64,000 nucleotides of DNA, from positions 7,715,897 to 7,779,896 of the forward strand of contig NC_134652.1 in assembly GCF_030463565.1 (NCBI RefSeq), given 5' to 3'. A program made the position numbers and the translations under genes. This stretch comes from Pelecanus crispus (Eukaryota > Chordata > Aves > Pelecaniformes > Pelecanidae). The notes below the pieces were generated by a model. It was not told the DNA's origin, made no database searches, and saw nothing but the letters and a program-made list of their open reading frames with translations. Shown here in pieces: positions 50,180 through 63,359 of this stretch. Each line of letters begins with the position of its first letter. Positions within the stretch are counted from its first letter, which is position 1.

Positions 50180-51203
50180 ACGAGAGCTGGTAGGAGTGCA
50201 CTTCTTTCGTACGGTAACACTGTAAGTCTTTTCCACTGTTAATTAGTCCTGACATTTGTCCTCAGGGCTCAATTATAACAACACAAGTCCTATGCGTAGC
50301 TTTGCCAGGACCTCCATTCCTACTGGAGAAGGAGAGGCAGACATCAAGTCCCAGAAATTTCTTTACTTCTTTGACAGGAGTTAGAGTCCAAGGAGATGTT
50401 AGCACAGTAAGATACCCTTATGTAAACCACAGGGATCCCTCCTATCTGTTTTGGATATTGCTGGCAGTACAGATATGGGATTTGGGGACAGGGAGATGCA
50501 AGGATGAACATGAGACTTAAATATCTCAGTGAGGAAGTGCTTTGGATTTGGTAAAAATTAAATCTGCATATCTCCCCAGAGTCCAGTCCTTAGCACAGGA
50601 TCCAGGGTGGAGGACTAACAATATTCCTGTAGTTCTCTTGGGTTAGAGCCATGCTAATGGCCCTAAGAACAGCCTAAGGCTTCCTGAAATGCCCTTCCTG
50701 AGCAGCGCTCTCGGCTGTGGGCAGGAAACCGGGTTGGTAGGAGCTGCTCCGAGCCTCCCTCTGCCAGCTGAGTTGTGCTGGCAGCGGCAGTGTGCAGGGA
50801 TCTCCCCACTCCTGAGGGTGCAAATGGTGTGTGGGGTGATGACATCAGCTCACCCGCACTCCCTGCAAGAACCCCTGTACAAGACAACTGGTTTGCTTGC
50901 GCGCCTGGGGACCCACACATGGATGAGGGCTCTGTGGCCCTTGGCGGGGTGTGCTGTGTCTGCCCTGCATGGTTTCCTCCCTCACTGCCGTTTTCTCCTT
51001 GCTGCTGGCTCAGTGCATGGAATCGCAACCTTTGCAGCAGGGCCGCTCACCTGCCTGCCGTGGCCAACCGCATTGGGCGGGAATCTGTGCTTTGTGCTTT
51101 TTGAACCCAGCATCATCATGCAATCCCAAACCTCCTGTGTCTCGTGAACCTGCAGCACAGCATGTAGCAAGGTGAGATGCAGTACTGCGGCAGGGAAAAT
51201 AAA
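50180..51203 (+). other. probable 3' UTR and flank of the receptor gene
   Basis: No other gene begins directly after the stop. Possible poly(A) signals are ATTAAA at 50557-50562 and AATAAA at 51198-51203. The part about 50690-51150 is G+C-richer and open in several frames, none with a recognisable protein. Where the messenger ends is not determined. Confidence 0.4.
51198..51203 (+). terminator. candidate poly(A) signal, AATAAA
   Basis: A canonical hexamer about 1.0 kb after the receptor stop codon. No clear GU-rich element can be assigned with certainty; TGTTATCTCTGTGAGGTG follows at about 51214. Confidence 0.35.
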
Positions 51204-51948
51204 ACTGGAGTGATGTTATCTCTGTGAGGTGCAACTGTGATGCAGTATGCGACAGCCTATTTGGTGGATTTGCTGATGCTCTCACCAAGGATGGACAGAC
51301 TGGAAACATAATGTGTGGTGGAAACTCATCCAAATAGGGGTACGTTAAGACGTACCACCACTTTACTGACGTTGAGTTGTGTTCCTGCCATTGTCTCATG
51401 ACCCTACTGCAAGGCAGCCGCATTCCCAGCCAGAGGAGCGGACATCATTGTAGACTTGTCAGTGCCGAGCTGCTTTCTGCTTATTCCTTGAGGAACTGAT
51501 TTTGACTTGTGGCAATGCTGCCATCAGCTTTGATCTCCAGAGACATCCAGAGACCTTGATACTGTCTTCAGGAGCACTTCTGGATGCATCCGTTAGGAGA
51601 CAGTGGGTGGTGGGGGCTGTTGACATTGAGCCATGCATGAGCATTGCGTGACCAGTCAAAGAAAAACCTGTCAAATGGAGCAAAGTAGCAAGTGCTCTCT
51701 TTTGAAGGAGTCTTTTGGGAAGAAAAAATTTCCTTTGACGTTCACCTTTCAATCAGATGAGGGAGTTAGAAGCTATAATCAACCTAATGGTTTCTAGTTT
51801 CTTCCTGCCTCTGTCTGAACTGAAAATGTCTGAGATAATAGATAAGCATAAGGGAAAAAGTTCTGAAAGCAGACATTGTTTCTAAAGAGGCTTCTTCCAG
51901 CCTGCTCAGCCAGAATCTCGATGCCACGAGGAACTGACTGATACTGAG
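51204..51948. other. intergenic between the receptor gene and LTR copy 2
   Basis: No recognisable gene. The open frames on the minus strand have no domain. Confidence 0.45.
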
Positions 51949-52491
51949 TGTCCTGGTTTCAGCTGGGATAGAGTTAATTTTCTTCCTAGTAGCAGGCATA
52001 GTGCTGTGTTTTGGATTTAGGATGAGAATAATGCTGATAACACACTGATGGTTTAGTTGTTGCTAAGTGCTGCTGACACCAGTCATGTACTTCTCAGCTT
52101 CCCATGCTCTGCCAGGGGCACAAGAAGCTGGGAGGGGGCACAGCCAGAATAGCTGACCCAAACCACCCAAAGGGCTATTCCATACCATACGGCGTCATGC
52201 TCAGTATAGAAACTGGGGGAGTTGGCTGGGGGACAGCGACCACTGCTTGGAGACGGGCTGGGTGTTGGTCAGCGGATGGTGAGCAATGGCATTGTGCATC
52301 ACCTGCTTTGTATATTACTACTATTTTTATTTTCCCTTCCTTTTCTGTCCTATTAAACTGTCTTTATCTCAACCCACAAAGTTTACTTCCCCCCCGCCCC
52401 ACCCCGATTCTCTCCCCCATCCCACTGGGGAGGGGGGCAGTGAGCAAACAGCTGTGTGGGGTTTAGCTGCCTGCTGGGTTAAACCACACCA
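51949..52491 (+). mobile_element. solo LTR of an avian endogenous retrovirus (LTR copy 2)
   Basis: It begins TGTCCTGGTTTCAGCTGGG and ends TTAAACCACACCA, closely matching copy 1 over its length. Shared blocks include GCTGACACCAGTCA, TTCCCATGCTCTGCCAGGGG and GTGAGCAATGGCATTGTGCA. An ATTAAA (52352-52357) fits an LTR poly(A) signal. The flanks CTGAG (51944-51948) and CTGGG (52492-52496) look like a 5-bp target duplication with one change. No primer-binding site or viral gene follows. It lies in the same orientation as the receptor gene, about 1.77 kb past its stop codon, so its promoter or poly(A) signal could in principle affect transcripts there. Confidence 0.9.
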
Positions 52492-55400
52492 CTGGGCAGA
52501 GATCAGCTGGAGAAGCAGCACAATCCAGGGGCAGTTTTGGCCACGGTCAGCAAGGGCATCTATCTGACCACAACTGCACGTGGCCAGAAACGTATGGGCT
52601 GCGAGGCAACGCAAATAGATGAGGGGGGAGAGGGAAAAAAAGAGAAGATGGTTTCTCTAGTCTGTAAATGTACTCCTATGGTGAAACTGTGAATATAATT
52701 TTGCTCATCAGCATTCAGTAAGCTAATCTGGTTAAAAAAATACACAGATGCATATGCACACTCTGGGAAAAGCATTGGAAAAACATTTGAAATCCCTTCT
52801 CACAAATTTCCTTAGAATTTCAAGCTGTTCTGTTGCTAGTAATGAGGAACTGGATATTTGAAGCTGATTACAGGGACACTGAATTAAAGAAAGTCCTCTT
52901 AAAGTGGGTATTACTTGCATTGTCTGTGATGAAGTGTATCTGCCTTGCTTACCTTGATTTAAAGATTTGAACGACTTATTAAAGGATGGGGTTTTTTTGC
53001 TGAATTTTAGGAAATTGTTTTCCTTCAAGCTCAATATAGCAAGTTATTGGAATAACTGGTGATTTTGAAAAGGCAAGAAACCTTCCAAGCAAACCAACCA
53101 AATTTTATAAGTTTTTCAGCTTCTGTTTCAGGGCTCTTTTGAAGAGAACAGAGAAGAGGACACAGAGCACTGAAACAACATTGCAAAAAGCAGCCTTAAA
53201 TAACAACAAAATCCTGATTTTTGTAGAGATTTTTCTTCTATGGAATTATGTCAGTTCAAGCTGTTAATTTGTCAGTTTGTAAAGGCTAACCAGCATTGAG
53301 ATGGCCCATAAACTTTACTACCTTGTGCACTAAATACAGACAGCGCTGTAATCCAGAGTGAGCCAAAGCCCAGTGGAGTAACTGGGAAGACTTGTTAACA
53401 CCGCAGGCCTGGGATCATTTCCTTCTTACGCATCATGTTTTTACCCTCATTTGCCAGCACTGCAGTTTGGCTTATTAATGTTCTCTTGAACGTTAGTGAC
53501 TGCAGATGGCTGCTGCAGAGAGCTGCACAAAGCAAACAAGTGGGATTTCTCTCTCTATTTTTTTCTTTTTTTCCTTGAGACAGAAGTGAACGGCTGTTCA
53601 GTGCATATGTTGTTCCCACCGTGATGGATGCACTGGGAACATCTCACTACCAGCAGGCACTGCTGTAACTGCAGCTCCAGGGGCAAGGTCTGTCATCTGA
53701 AGGAGGTCTTCAGGAGTGTCCAGCACAGCAGGCACCCTTGTTTAAGTGCTGGTTTAACCTGTACATGCCTTGAATCTTTCAGGACTTGCATTTGCAGCAG
53801 AAAGCTCAGAACCTGCCCCTTGCTTCAGGCCCTTCTCAGGACAAGGTTCTGCAGATGCACGCCGAAACGATCTGCATCACCTGGCTGTGGGCTCCTGAAG
53901 CTCCTTCTTCCTCCCTTGGCCCACCTCCATGACCCTGCAAGGCCATTTTTCCAGGCTTTCCCCGTATGGTGCACAAAGGAGGTCTGGCCCCGAGCAGGAG
54001 GACTGGGGGTCCCACAGGCTGGCAGGGACTGAGGCACAGCCACATTCGCTCAGCCCCACTTCTGAATCGAGCCCCAAGAATCTCTGCTCAATGTAATTAC
54101 TGTTTTCTCTGATATCCAGAGTAATAAACAATAATAAGATTTAGAGGCACGCTGGTGAGCTTCTTTAATCCAGTTATGCAAATAATTATATTAAAAGCTG
54201 TCATCTGAAATGTGTTTGCTAATCTCCACCCCTCTCCGGGGAGCTGTTGCGGTTCTCTGAGGGACCAGGGCTCATGACTGCAGTATTTTTGGTGGTATAA
54301 TTTTTAATTACAATTTAAGAAATCATTGCATGCTTTGATTTTATAAAGTAGCCCAGTTCAAAACTTGGTGAACCTATTAACTTTCCCTGTAAGGGTTTTA
54401 GTTGTTGTTTCTTGCTTACATTCAAATCCAAGGACTTGCACACTGCAGGGCAGCTGCTCTGCAGGGATGGAACAGGGTTGGCATCTGAGCTGAGGTATTG
54501 CAGAATGCTATATGCTCCTCATCTGCTGGGATTTCATTCCAGTTGTTTACATGCACCGAGAGGCTTTTAGCAGGTAGAGACCCAGGTGTTGTGCATTTTA
54601 CAGCAGCAAATACATGCTATTTATGATGGCTCCTCAGAATGTTCCTAAAGGACAGTCGCTGGTAAACACTCCTGGATGTACTATGGAGTTTGTATACATG
54701 CTCTGTGGTGGTGTTTTCAGGTAGATATCAAATGCATTACCCAGCAAGTGGGTTGTCAGAGCATGGTGAATCTTGGGCTTTGGAAATGGAGGGCCCACTT
54801 AGGACCACACTTACTCATTGTAAAAAATCGTCTGGGAGATTTCACTGGAGCCAAGCCTCTACAGCTCAGAAGGCTCTGCATATCTTAAATGTGGAAATTA
54901 ATAGAGATACAGAAGAAAATGATGGGGAGAGGCAGGGGAGGGTGAGATGTCTTCACTTTGAGTGAAGAGCACAGATTTAGATAGCAGGAACGACAGCTTA
55001 ACAATCTGAAGCTATTCCGCATAGCTGTTGGAGGGACTCACCAAGTATAGATCTAGCAAATACAGTGTATTTCCAATGTTTATAGATGCAAAAATGCTTG
55101 ATCAAACATAAGCTACTCCCTATGGTCAAACGTGGGATTGGTGTTAAAAGGCAACGTACTTATGAAAGACATAAAAAAGCAAATCAGTATTTGATCAGGA
55201 ACTAAAAAACAGATTAGATAGTGAACAAAGGTCACTAAATCTGAACTCAGGCAGCCAAAGAAAAACAACAGTTAATCAAAACTCAGTTAGGGTCAGGTAG
55301 ATTTGGTCTCTCCCCCACCTTGAAAATGGCAGCTCAGAGCAGTCACCAAAGACTAACTTGTTTGTGCAATGTGTTATTTTAAATAAATTTTCCTTATACT

Positions 55401-58400
55401 TGGACAAAGAAAATGGAGCGAGCTGTATTTGTATCATATTTGGGGAATGGCATTTTATCTGGGATGGGCAAAAGCAGACCCTGCCATAAGGCCATTACTC
55501 ACAGGAGAATGGTGAATGCTTCCCAGCTGATAGACTGGAAAAAGCTAATATTTTTCATACCAGCTGAACAACAGATGCTCTCTACAGTTTTAATTGAGTG
55601 AATCCTGCTTGTTGAGGTGTCAATGGTGAGTTATAATTAGATGGCTAAGATTATGCAGGGTACGGATATAAGCTGAAAATGGTGCACCTGCAGCTGGGAG
55701 GAAAAAATGCCAAATTGGACAGAACTGTACAATGCACCCATCAATCTGCCCACCAGACAAGAATAGGGCAGAGAGAAACAACCTGATGATGGTAAAGCCA
55801 CTGCTGTCTTTGTCACTTCTGCATGAAGAAATACAATACAAATTTTTACCTCCAGCTCTCCCCTCTCACTGCCCACTATCTTTTTCTTTTCTCAGGAAAA
55901 CTGGTTGCATTCCTCCTGCTTCCCCTGGAGAAAAGGTTGCTCAAGGGTCAAAGCAAACATTTCAGTTTCATAGAAAGCATACAGCAATCAAGGAGGCTTT
56001 CTAAAGTGGAAATCACCCTCTTCTCTCTTAAATTTCTTTCTGCAAGCAGAAATAGCCAGTTGTGCCTGACACACAGTCTCTGTATGCAACATTTGTGGTG
56101 CAGATCTGCAGCTGGCAGGAGCAAACCTGGCCTGCCTGCCACTTGGAGCACTGGCTTTTGTTGTTGCATCAAGTAAATGCCCCTCCCCATACTTGGTGAC
56201 CTCATTCTGGGTCAAAACCATCGCTAGCTCTGGTCCTTTGTACCCGATTTCCCTCCACATCAACAACAGTTTGCTTTACTGAAGGTCCCAGAGGGCAACT
56301 GCAGATGCATCAAAGGTATCCTGCCCATATTAATGGGACCTTTCCTTCAGAAATCATTATCATATTCCCTGTTTCAAGAGCAGGTTTCAAGTACATTCTT
56401 ACCATCTACTGATATAGCCAGATGGGGCAGGCTTTCCCTGGGCTGATTTCAATCAAATTTCTTATATGTTTCTCTGCTCCCTGCTCTCCCAACCCTCCCC
56501 CAGGCTTTTGAAACCATTGATCAACTAGTCAGTAGAAGCAGGAGCCTCAAGGATCTTGAAATCCTAGTTGCTATCTGAAATTAGGAAGAATACAAGCATT
56601 TCCTTGGTGCTCCCCAGGGAAGGAAAAGATGTCTAAGTGCTCTCTCCTTTGGGGACCCACCCAGGATTACATGGGGGATGGTGTAAATGGTTCAGGGCTA
56701 GTTACAAGATGGCCAGGCTGCCTCCCTATAGGGCAAAAAGTGAGGGTTTACAGGCATGAAGATCAAATATGTCTCATTGGGAGTTATGTCCCTTTAGGAT
56801 CCAAAATCTATGCTCTGCCAAGAAGCTGATAGGGTTCACTTTCTTGCCCATCATTGTTTACTTCCCCTTTCTACAGCCTGCTTTGTAAAACTAAGTTAAT
56901 GAAGCTATTAATTGATATAAATAATAAAACACGCACTCAGGAGCTCCCTGCTTCATGTCTCCAACCCGTTGGAAATCAACTTGGGATCACTGCTGTCTAT
57001 TTGCATCTGACTGGGTTCTCCGTTCTTCACATCTTGTTTATGTTAATTTTCACATTACATTGTAATTTCCTTGTGTTTTTTTCTCTGCAGAAAACATACA
57101 AAGGGGATGATGGCTTTAATCCCTACATCTACATTTCCTACAATTCCTACGTTCCCATCAGGAGCTGGAGATGCCTTCAGCAGCTGGCAGGGCTGTAAAG
57201 AGAAGCTTGCTGCTTTCCAGCATAGCAATGAGATCCACCTCTCCTGCTGGGCACCGTTCTTGGTTTCCAAATAACACACTGGAAAGGCAACCTATGGCTC
57301 ACAGCAGCAGGAGGGGTTTTAGCGCTGTGGTCTGTGAGAGCCTGGTGATGTGCGTGGTGCTGAGGATTGCTCCTACGCAGCTCAGGATCCCCCCAGCAAC
57401 ATCATCAACCAAACGATGTATTGTAAAACAGGCCTGTCCCAGGCCTGTGGATGCAGAGAAGGAAAGAAAGGAAAAAAAAAAAGAATATTTTTGGACTTCA
57501 GGCAAACAATAACCATCCAAAGGCTAGATCTATAACCACCCAGAGGCTGTGTTTCTGTACAAATGTAGGAGTTACTCAAGTCTTCTTGTGAGTGTGGTCC
57601 CTCACCTGCAGCCTGCAAGTTCAGTGTTGGCTTTATTGCATCTTTCCTCCCATCCCTCAGCCATACAGTGAGCTTGAGTGGGGCAAGCCAGCCGTATGCA
57701 CGAACCATTAGGTGAGGTCCATGTGTGCAGAGCCATTAGTGTATGGTCCAGAAACAGATGAGTAGAGGGCAGAAGCATTTATGAAAGGGGATTTTTATAA
57801 AAATTGAAAAGTCAGGGATGGGGTTCTGAGGAAAGTGTTCAGCCAACACACTCCTCAGCAACCAGATGAAAGTCTGGAGGAAGCAAGATGAAAATAATCC
57901 AAGTATCATGTGCAAGAATTAGTTATGAGCTACATCACCAATTAAAAATTGCTCTGAGTTGCTATGTACAAAGTATCTTGAATCATTAAGAAGACAAAAC
58001 CTTCAACACTCAGCTTTGGAATGATTTCCCCTCAATTATTGGAAGCTTTTAAAATTCAACATCTGTTGTTAATATGCATAACTTAAAAAAATTAAAATAA
58101 ATTTGAAACCATCTGAAGCACTAGACACAGCATATGGTAGACCTTTTTAATCTTAACAAGTCAATAATATTATCATTGTGAATCACTTCTTCATTAAAAC
58201 ATGTATTCATGACTGTTGTATAAAATAATGTTTATTTGTAAGAGTCTTTTGTACCACCCACACAACTGTCAGTTGTCACAGCTAATTCTAAACTGTTTTG
58301 ATAGCACCTCCTCTTGGAAAATTGCCACAAACTGAGGATGGATGAAATGCAAATCATCACCGGTCAAACAAAGTTCTAGCAACATCAGTGACAAAGTGCA

Positions 58401-61400
58401 GGGAAGCTTTTGAAGAGCTATGTTTTGCTGTAGTTACACAAAGATGGGTTTCTTTATTTTTAAGGCATTGTGGAAGGCACTGTTCCAAACAGTATTTTAA
58501 GGAAAGGTGCTTGAATTTCAGGCTACTAATTTTCACGCGAGACATCTCCCTTCAGCCCAGTATGAGGCACCCAATCTCAGAGATGCAAGGTTTAAAATCA
58601 CATCTTCACTTTGCATCCTCAGTGGTGGCCATCAGCTAGTTCAGCTCAGACAGCAGCTTATTCTGCACATTAGCATTCAACATTTTGGTAAAACCTTCTC
58701 CCGGTGCATTGTACAAACAATCTGCTTGGGATGCAGTCAATGCTCCTATGTATTCACCCAGTCTCACAAAGTTTAAATCTGATTTGTGGGTTTAGTCCAG
58801 ATCTGCTTTCCAAGGACTTAAACAGAAGCAGTAAAGTAACCAGCAGCCCTAGGCTAAATATCTTTTCTATACATGTGAAATTTATTATCAAGCAAAAACC
58901 CAACAAAAAACCCTCAAACCCCAACATGTTAAAGGAATGGATTAACATAAAAAACAAAAATAGTTCTTAAAATGCCTTGATTCCTGCGGATTAGGTCCCT
59001 TTTAAGAGAGGCAGAAGACATTTTAATGTTTGCCCACCACTGAAGAAGGTATATGAGGGTGAAATATTTGGTACCTTTCTAAACCATTATGGGTTTGCTG
59101 GGTGATCAGAAAAGCACAGAAGATTTGAGGACAAGAGGAAAACACACCAGATTTTTAGTGCTAAAATGAATTAGCTGGACAAGCTGAATCTGCAATATGA
59201 TGTTCGACAAACAGCCTAATTTACAGTGCTAGCTATGCTGAAAATAGAGACAATTTGGCAAGTACCTTTACTTCCAGTTCTAGCATGAGGTATTTGAAAA
59301 CAGGGGTCGAAGGTGGGTTGGGAGAAGGCCAGACTGGTACAAGAGCAGTCTTAAAATTTTTTACATCAGCAAATAAAAACTAAATGGAGGGTGTCAGTAC
59401 AGTTTTCTAAATCTGAAGCTATTCATATTCAAATATTGAGACTGGAGGAGATGGATAAAGGTGACGTAGAGCGACATTAAGTTTTGCAATTCACCTATTT
59501 AAAAAAAGTTGCAAAAATAACAAGCCCTACAGATTACTCTAAACTGCAGATGTTTGAAATACAGATCTGCAGTTTGATTTCGCCTTTTATTGCAGAAAGT
59601 CTAAGCTCTTTGAGACAGTTTTGAGCAGAGACAACTGTGTCTCTATTGTCTCTTCTTAGATGGAGTCCAGAGATTTAACCAAGCTGCTATGATTTTCCGC
59701 TGTAGAAAATAGTTCCAAAAAAGAGCTTTGAGGTGCCTCTCCACAAGATTTTAATTTAACATTCACAGCATAACCAGAGGACGGAAAGCAACAAATCATG
59801 TAAGTAGAAACTCTTGCTAATGCCCCATTTAAAGTAACTAAACATTTTTAAAACCAAAAGAAACAACAGAGGACTGTTGGAAGTTTTGAAGTACTCTGTT
59901 TAATCTTTGCATAGCTAGAGGTGTTTTCTATGAAACTACAACTCTTGTGACCTGGTATTTATGCCTTGTGCATTTGGTCTAGGCAGCCCCAGAGCACTGA
60001 TGTTTCCAGAGAGAGCAATACTCTTTTAGAAAATATTCTATCCTTGTGAGCTGGATACTGCCACTTTTAATCACTATGACATGTTTCAGTAACTGCTGAA
60101 ACACAACAAGGAAGACATTACTGACAACAAAATATGGCAGAGTCTAGCTAGGCAGAAGCATGCTAATTTCTTTTACTAGTGTCTAAGAATCCAACAGACG
60201 CCTATTATCCACTGAATCTCAACCCTGCACATATATTTCCCAATAAGCATTAATTAGCCATTTGAGAATCCACCAGAGAGTAATAGTTTTGTTTAGTTCA
60301 GAATAAGCAGCACTGTGGATAAGCTGTCACCAAAAGCTGTGTCACTTCTGAAAAGCAGAGAGAAGCCTAAAAGGAACCTATAGTGCTTCTATGATTCAGA
60401 GCTCTTGAGCACTGTGATATGTCTGGTTTTAAAGATCTCCTTCTCTTCTGAAGTATAGTTGGACAAACTGTTTGAACAGAAGAGGAGCAAATACAAGTTA
60501 CCCCTCAATGATTACACGGAGTACCACCAGCTGCAGTCACACTTTGGGCTGCTCCCAGGTACCCGAGAAGCTTACTCCCACCTCCCTCAGTGTCAGCAGT
60601 AGTCTTGATTTCAGATTCCAGAGAACAGGAGTTTTACAAGGGGTCCCTACCTTTCCCTTCTCCTCCTCTACACTAGTAAAAGGGAAATACAAGTGAGCTT
60701 CCAACCTGTTAGTTTCCTGTTTTATAATAGTCTTGAATGGCTTATTTTTTTTTTTCCTACAGACAATCAGAAGCTCTCAGGATGCAGCAATGCCCCTCTC
60801 TATGCACATTGTTTAGGTTCTAATAAACAGAGGAGCTCAAGATCTAAGATACCTTCTCCTAATAGCTATGGCAGATAAACGATTGGAGTCCACGAGGCAC
60901 AAACCATGAAACAGAGCATAAATATACATAATTATCATCTTAATCCAGAGCTGAAACAAGAACTCTAAATCAAAGCTAGTCAGTGTATCAAGTACCATCT
61001 CTTCACAAGAAACTAATATCAGCTTCCCTTCAACATTCAGCATGAATGCATTTAATAAAATAGCTAGATCTCTACTTACCAAAGTATCTTCATAAGTTAT
61101 TCTTTGTTTCCCTGGAACCTATTACTCAGCTGCTTTCTCACTAATTCTTTCTAATTTAGAGAAACAAATCCTGTTTTCCCTACCCCCCAGCAAACCTTAC
61201 ATCCTCTTTCCTAAGAGGACAAATCTTGATGAACATGGCAACCTCCCACCACCATCAGCTGGCCCTCCAGCACCTGCCCCAGCCCAGCGGGCAGAGCCTT
61301 TAAATAGCGCACACAGAGATCCCATGAAAACACTGCATGTTTCTGGAGGCAGGGTTGGATGGGAGTGAATGATAGATAGTTCTAGCTTACTAAACAAGTA

Positions 61401-63304
61401 GTTTTACAAGGTTGCATTATTAGTAGATACTATTATGTGAAGTCAGGTAGAACCCTGCAAGAGGGTGATTAGTATAACTCTCTGTTACTAATAGAGAAGC
61501 CTATTAAAATAGAAAAAAAACCCCTCCCAATCTGTTAAGAAAATAAATACCGAAGACAATGAATGAAAATTTATGAAGATTCAGTAAGGCATGAAGTAAT
61601 TGAGGTTCCACTTAATCTTAGACCTCCAGGTTCTACTGAAGTACTAAAATGCTGTCCCCAAGTTGTTATATTCTTTCTAAAAAACTTTATCTTCTAATTT
61701 TAGTTGCTGTCTATTCTTACAGGAGATACTGATAGCCAATCTTTTTGGTGCCTGCTGATCCTGGGGCTGTCTGGAGGAAGGAGGCGGATGGATCAATGCA
61801 ATCAGTACAAAGCTAGACTCATTCCTACTTAAAACTGGCTTTTTCTCTAGAGTCTGTGCCAGCAATAAGCAAGAGCTCAGTTTAGCACTAGTGCTAACAC
61901 TAGCTGTTAACTTCCTTTTTAGCCATTACAGTAAATATAAGACCAATGACCTCCCAGCAAGCAACAGTAGGACATAGCTGGTGAGCAGCAAAACCCCAGT
62001 GATAAGTGGGCACCCGCTCTCTCTGTATGCAATCTTTGTTCTGCAGCACTGTTAGGCATTCACTGGTCATCCACATAGAGTTTTGTATACCAGCAGGCTT
62101 TGACATGTGTGTCTGCTCGTACAGCTATTCTCACTGTTTGGGGAACTGGAATTCTAGCTGGCTCAATTAAACATCAAGTAGCCTGTTTTGCTAGTTACTG
62201 GAGCCTGCTGGCCTTGTCTGAGCTGCATTCTCAGTGGCACCTTTTTGTCCAAGAATGGTGTGGGTTGCTTCACCTACTCATTGCCAGTCAGCAAGGGCTG
62301 AGCCTCCGTTGCTGGAGACCAGCCTTACTCCGAGGAGGCCTGCTACCACCATACATGCCATCTCTCCTCCCAGCTTGATCACATGCTTGACACCAGGTGA
62401 GACCAGTTTATCCCAAACAGCAGTGGGGTTTGTAGATGCTTGTCCTTTCATGGTCTCTTAGCATGGCACTAGAAAAGGTCTCCAGAAGGTGGAGAAATGA
62501 TGCTCTCAGCCAGGGTTGTTGAGGCAGCATATACTTACTAAAATACAAAAAGGCTTTTCTGTCTGGTTTCGTTTACACTGGAGATGGGCAGAGTTGTGAC
62601 AATACATTCCCTGTGCATCCAGATTTTGTGATGGTCTTTTTTACAGACCATCCCTGCAAACCAGGGCTGATACAGTGTTGAATTTCAGGTATTTATGTTG
62701 CACCTGTGCGAGGTGAATTCATAGGGATGTCTTACTCTGGAATACTGGGTAGGGGCATGAGCCTCTTCATGGACTTCAGATTTCATCCTCACTGTTTTAT
62801 TAACCTGTTTTTTGTTCCAAATGGGTCTCTTGCTCCTATTGATATTATCCCATCTATTTCCTCTTTCATTGGCCACTTAAAATGGGCAATTTGAAGATAC
62901 CTTAACTTCGGACTATTTAGTATGTCCTTTGCTTGCAAATCTTTTCAACTTGTGTAAAAAGCTGTAGGATGTAAAAAAGTCTTGATGCTGCACAAGTTGG
63001 CACATAGCCTCCCATCCGTATGCCTGTGAACTGTCTGAGCAAGAAGACAAATCAATACTAATTAACGGTCCCCTGGAAAGTAAATGACTGTTCACAGTGT
63101 GCAGTGTAGCAAAGAATGCTATAGGCTATTTTTGCCTTTGATTTATCACACTGTATAAACAAGGGTTTATACATGTAGCCTGGAACCTAGAATCTATTAC
63201 TGATAAAGATCACAGCTTCTGTTGAGATAAAAGGAGCCTACAAACCTAGGAGAAGAGCTGGGATATTTTACTTCCATGGATGCAGCAGGTAAGAGTGACC
63301 ATTT
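52492..63304. other. intergenic, no gene recognised
   Basis: A+T-rich with short open frames, none with a recognised domain. An ATGCAAAT octamer next to AATTAT occurs at 54176-54183 within a stretch (about 54150-54400) that could be a conserved non-coding element. An A-rich run lies at 57471-57482. A T run lies at about 60746-60757. Confidence 0.45.
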
Positions 63305-63359
63305 CAGCTGTCTGGTTGCTAATTTACAGCAGCTGTCTGGTTGCTAATTTACAGCAGCT
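63305..63359 (+). repeat. 25-bp tandem duplication
   Basis: The unit that begins CAGCTGTCTGGTTGC occurs twice exactly (63305-63329 and 63330-63354), followed by the first 5 bases of a third. Exact identity suggests a recent duplication. Confidence 0.9.

Noticed and set aside
50689..51147. 152-codon open frame behind the receptor gene
   Set aside because: No domain is recognised and overlapping frames are equally open; more likely 3' UTR or flank.
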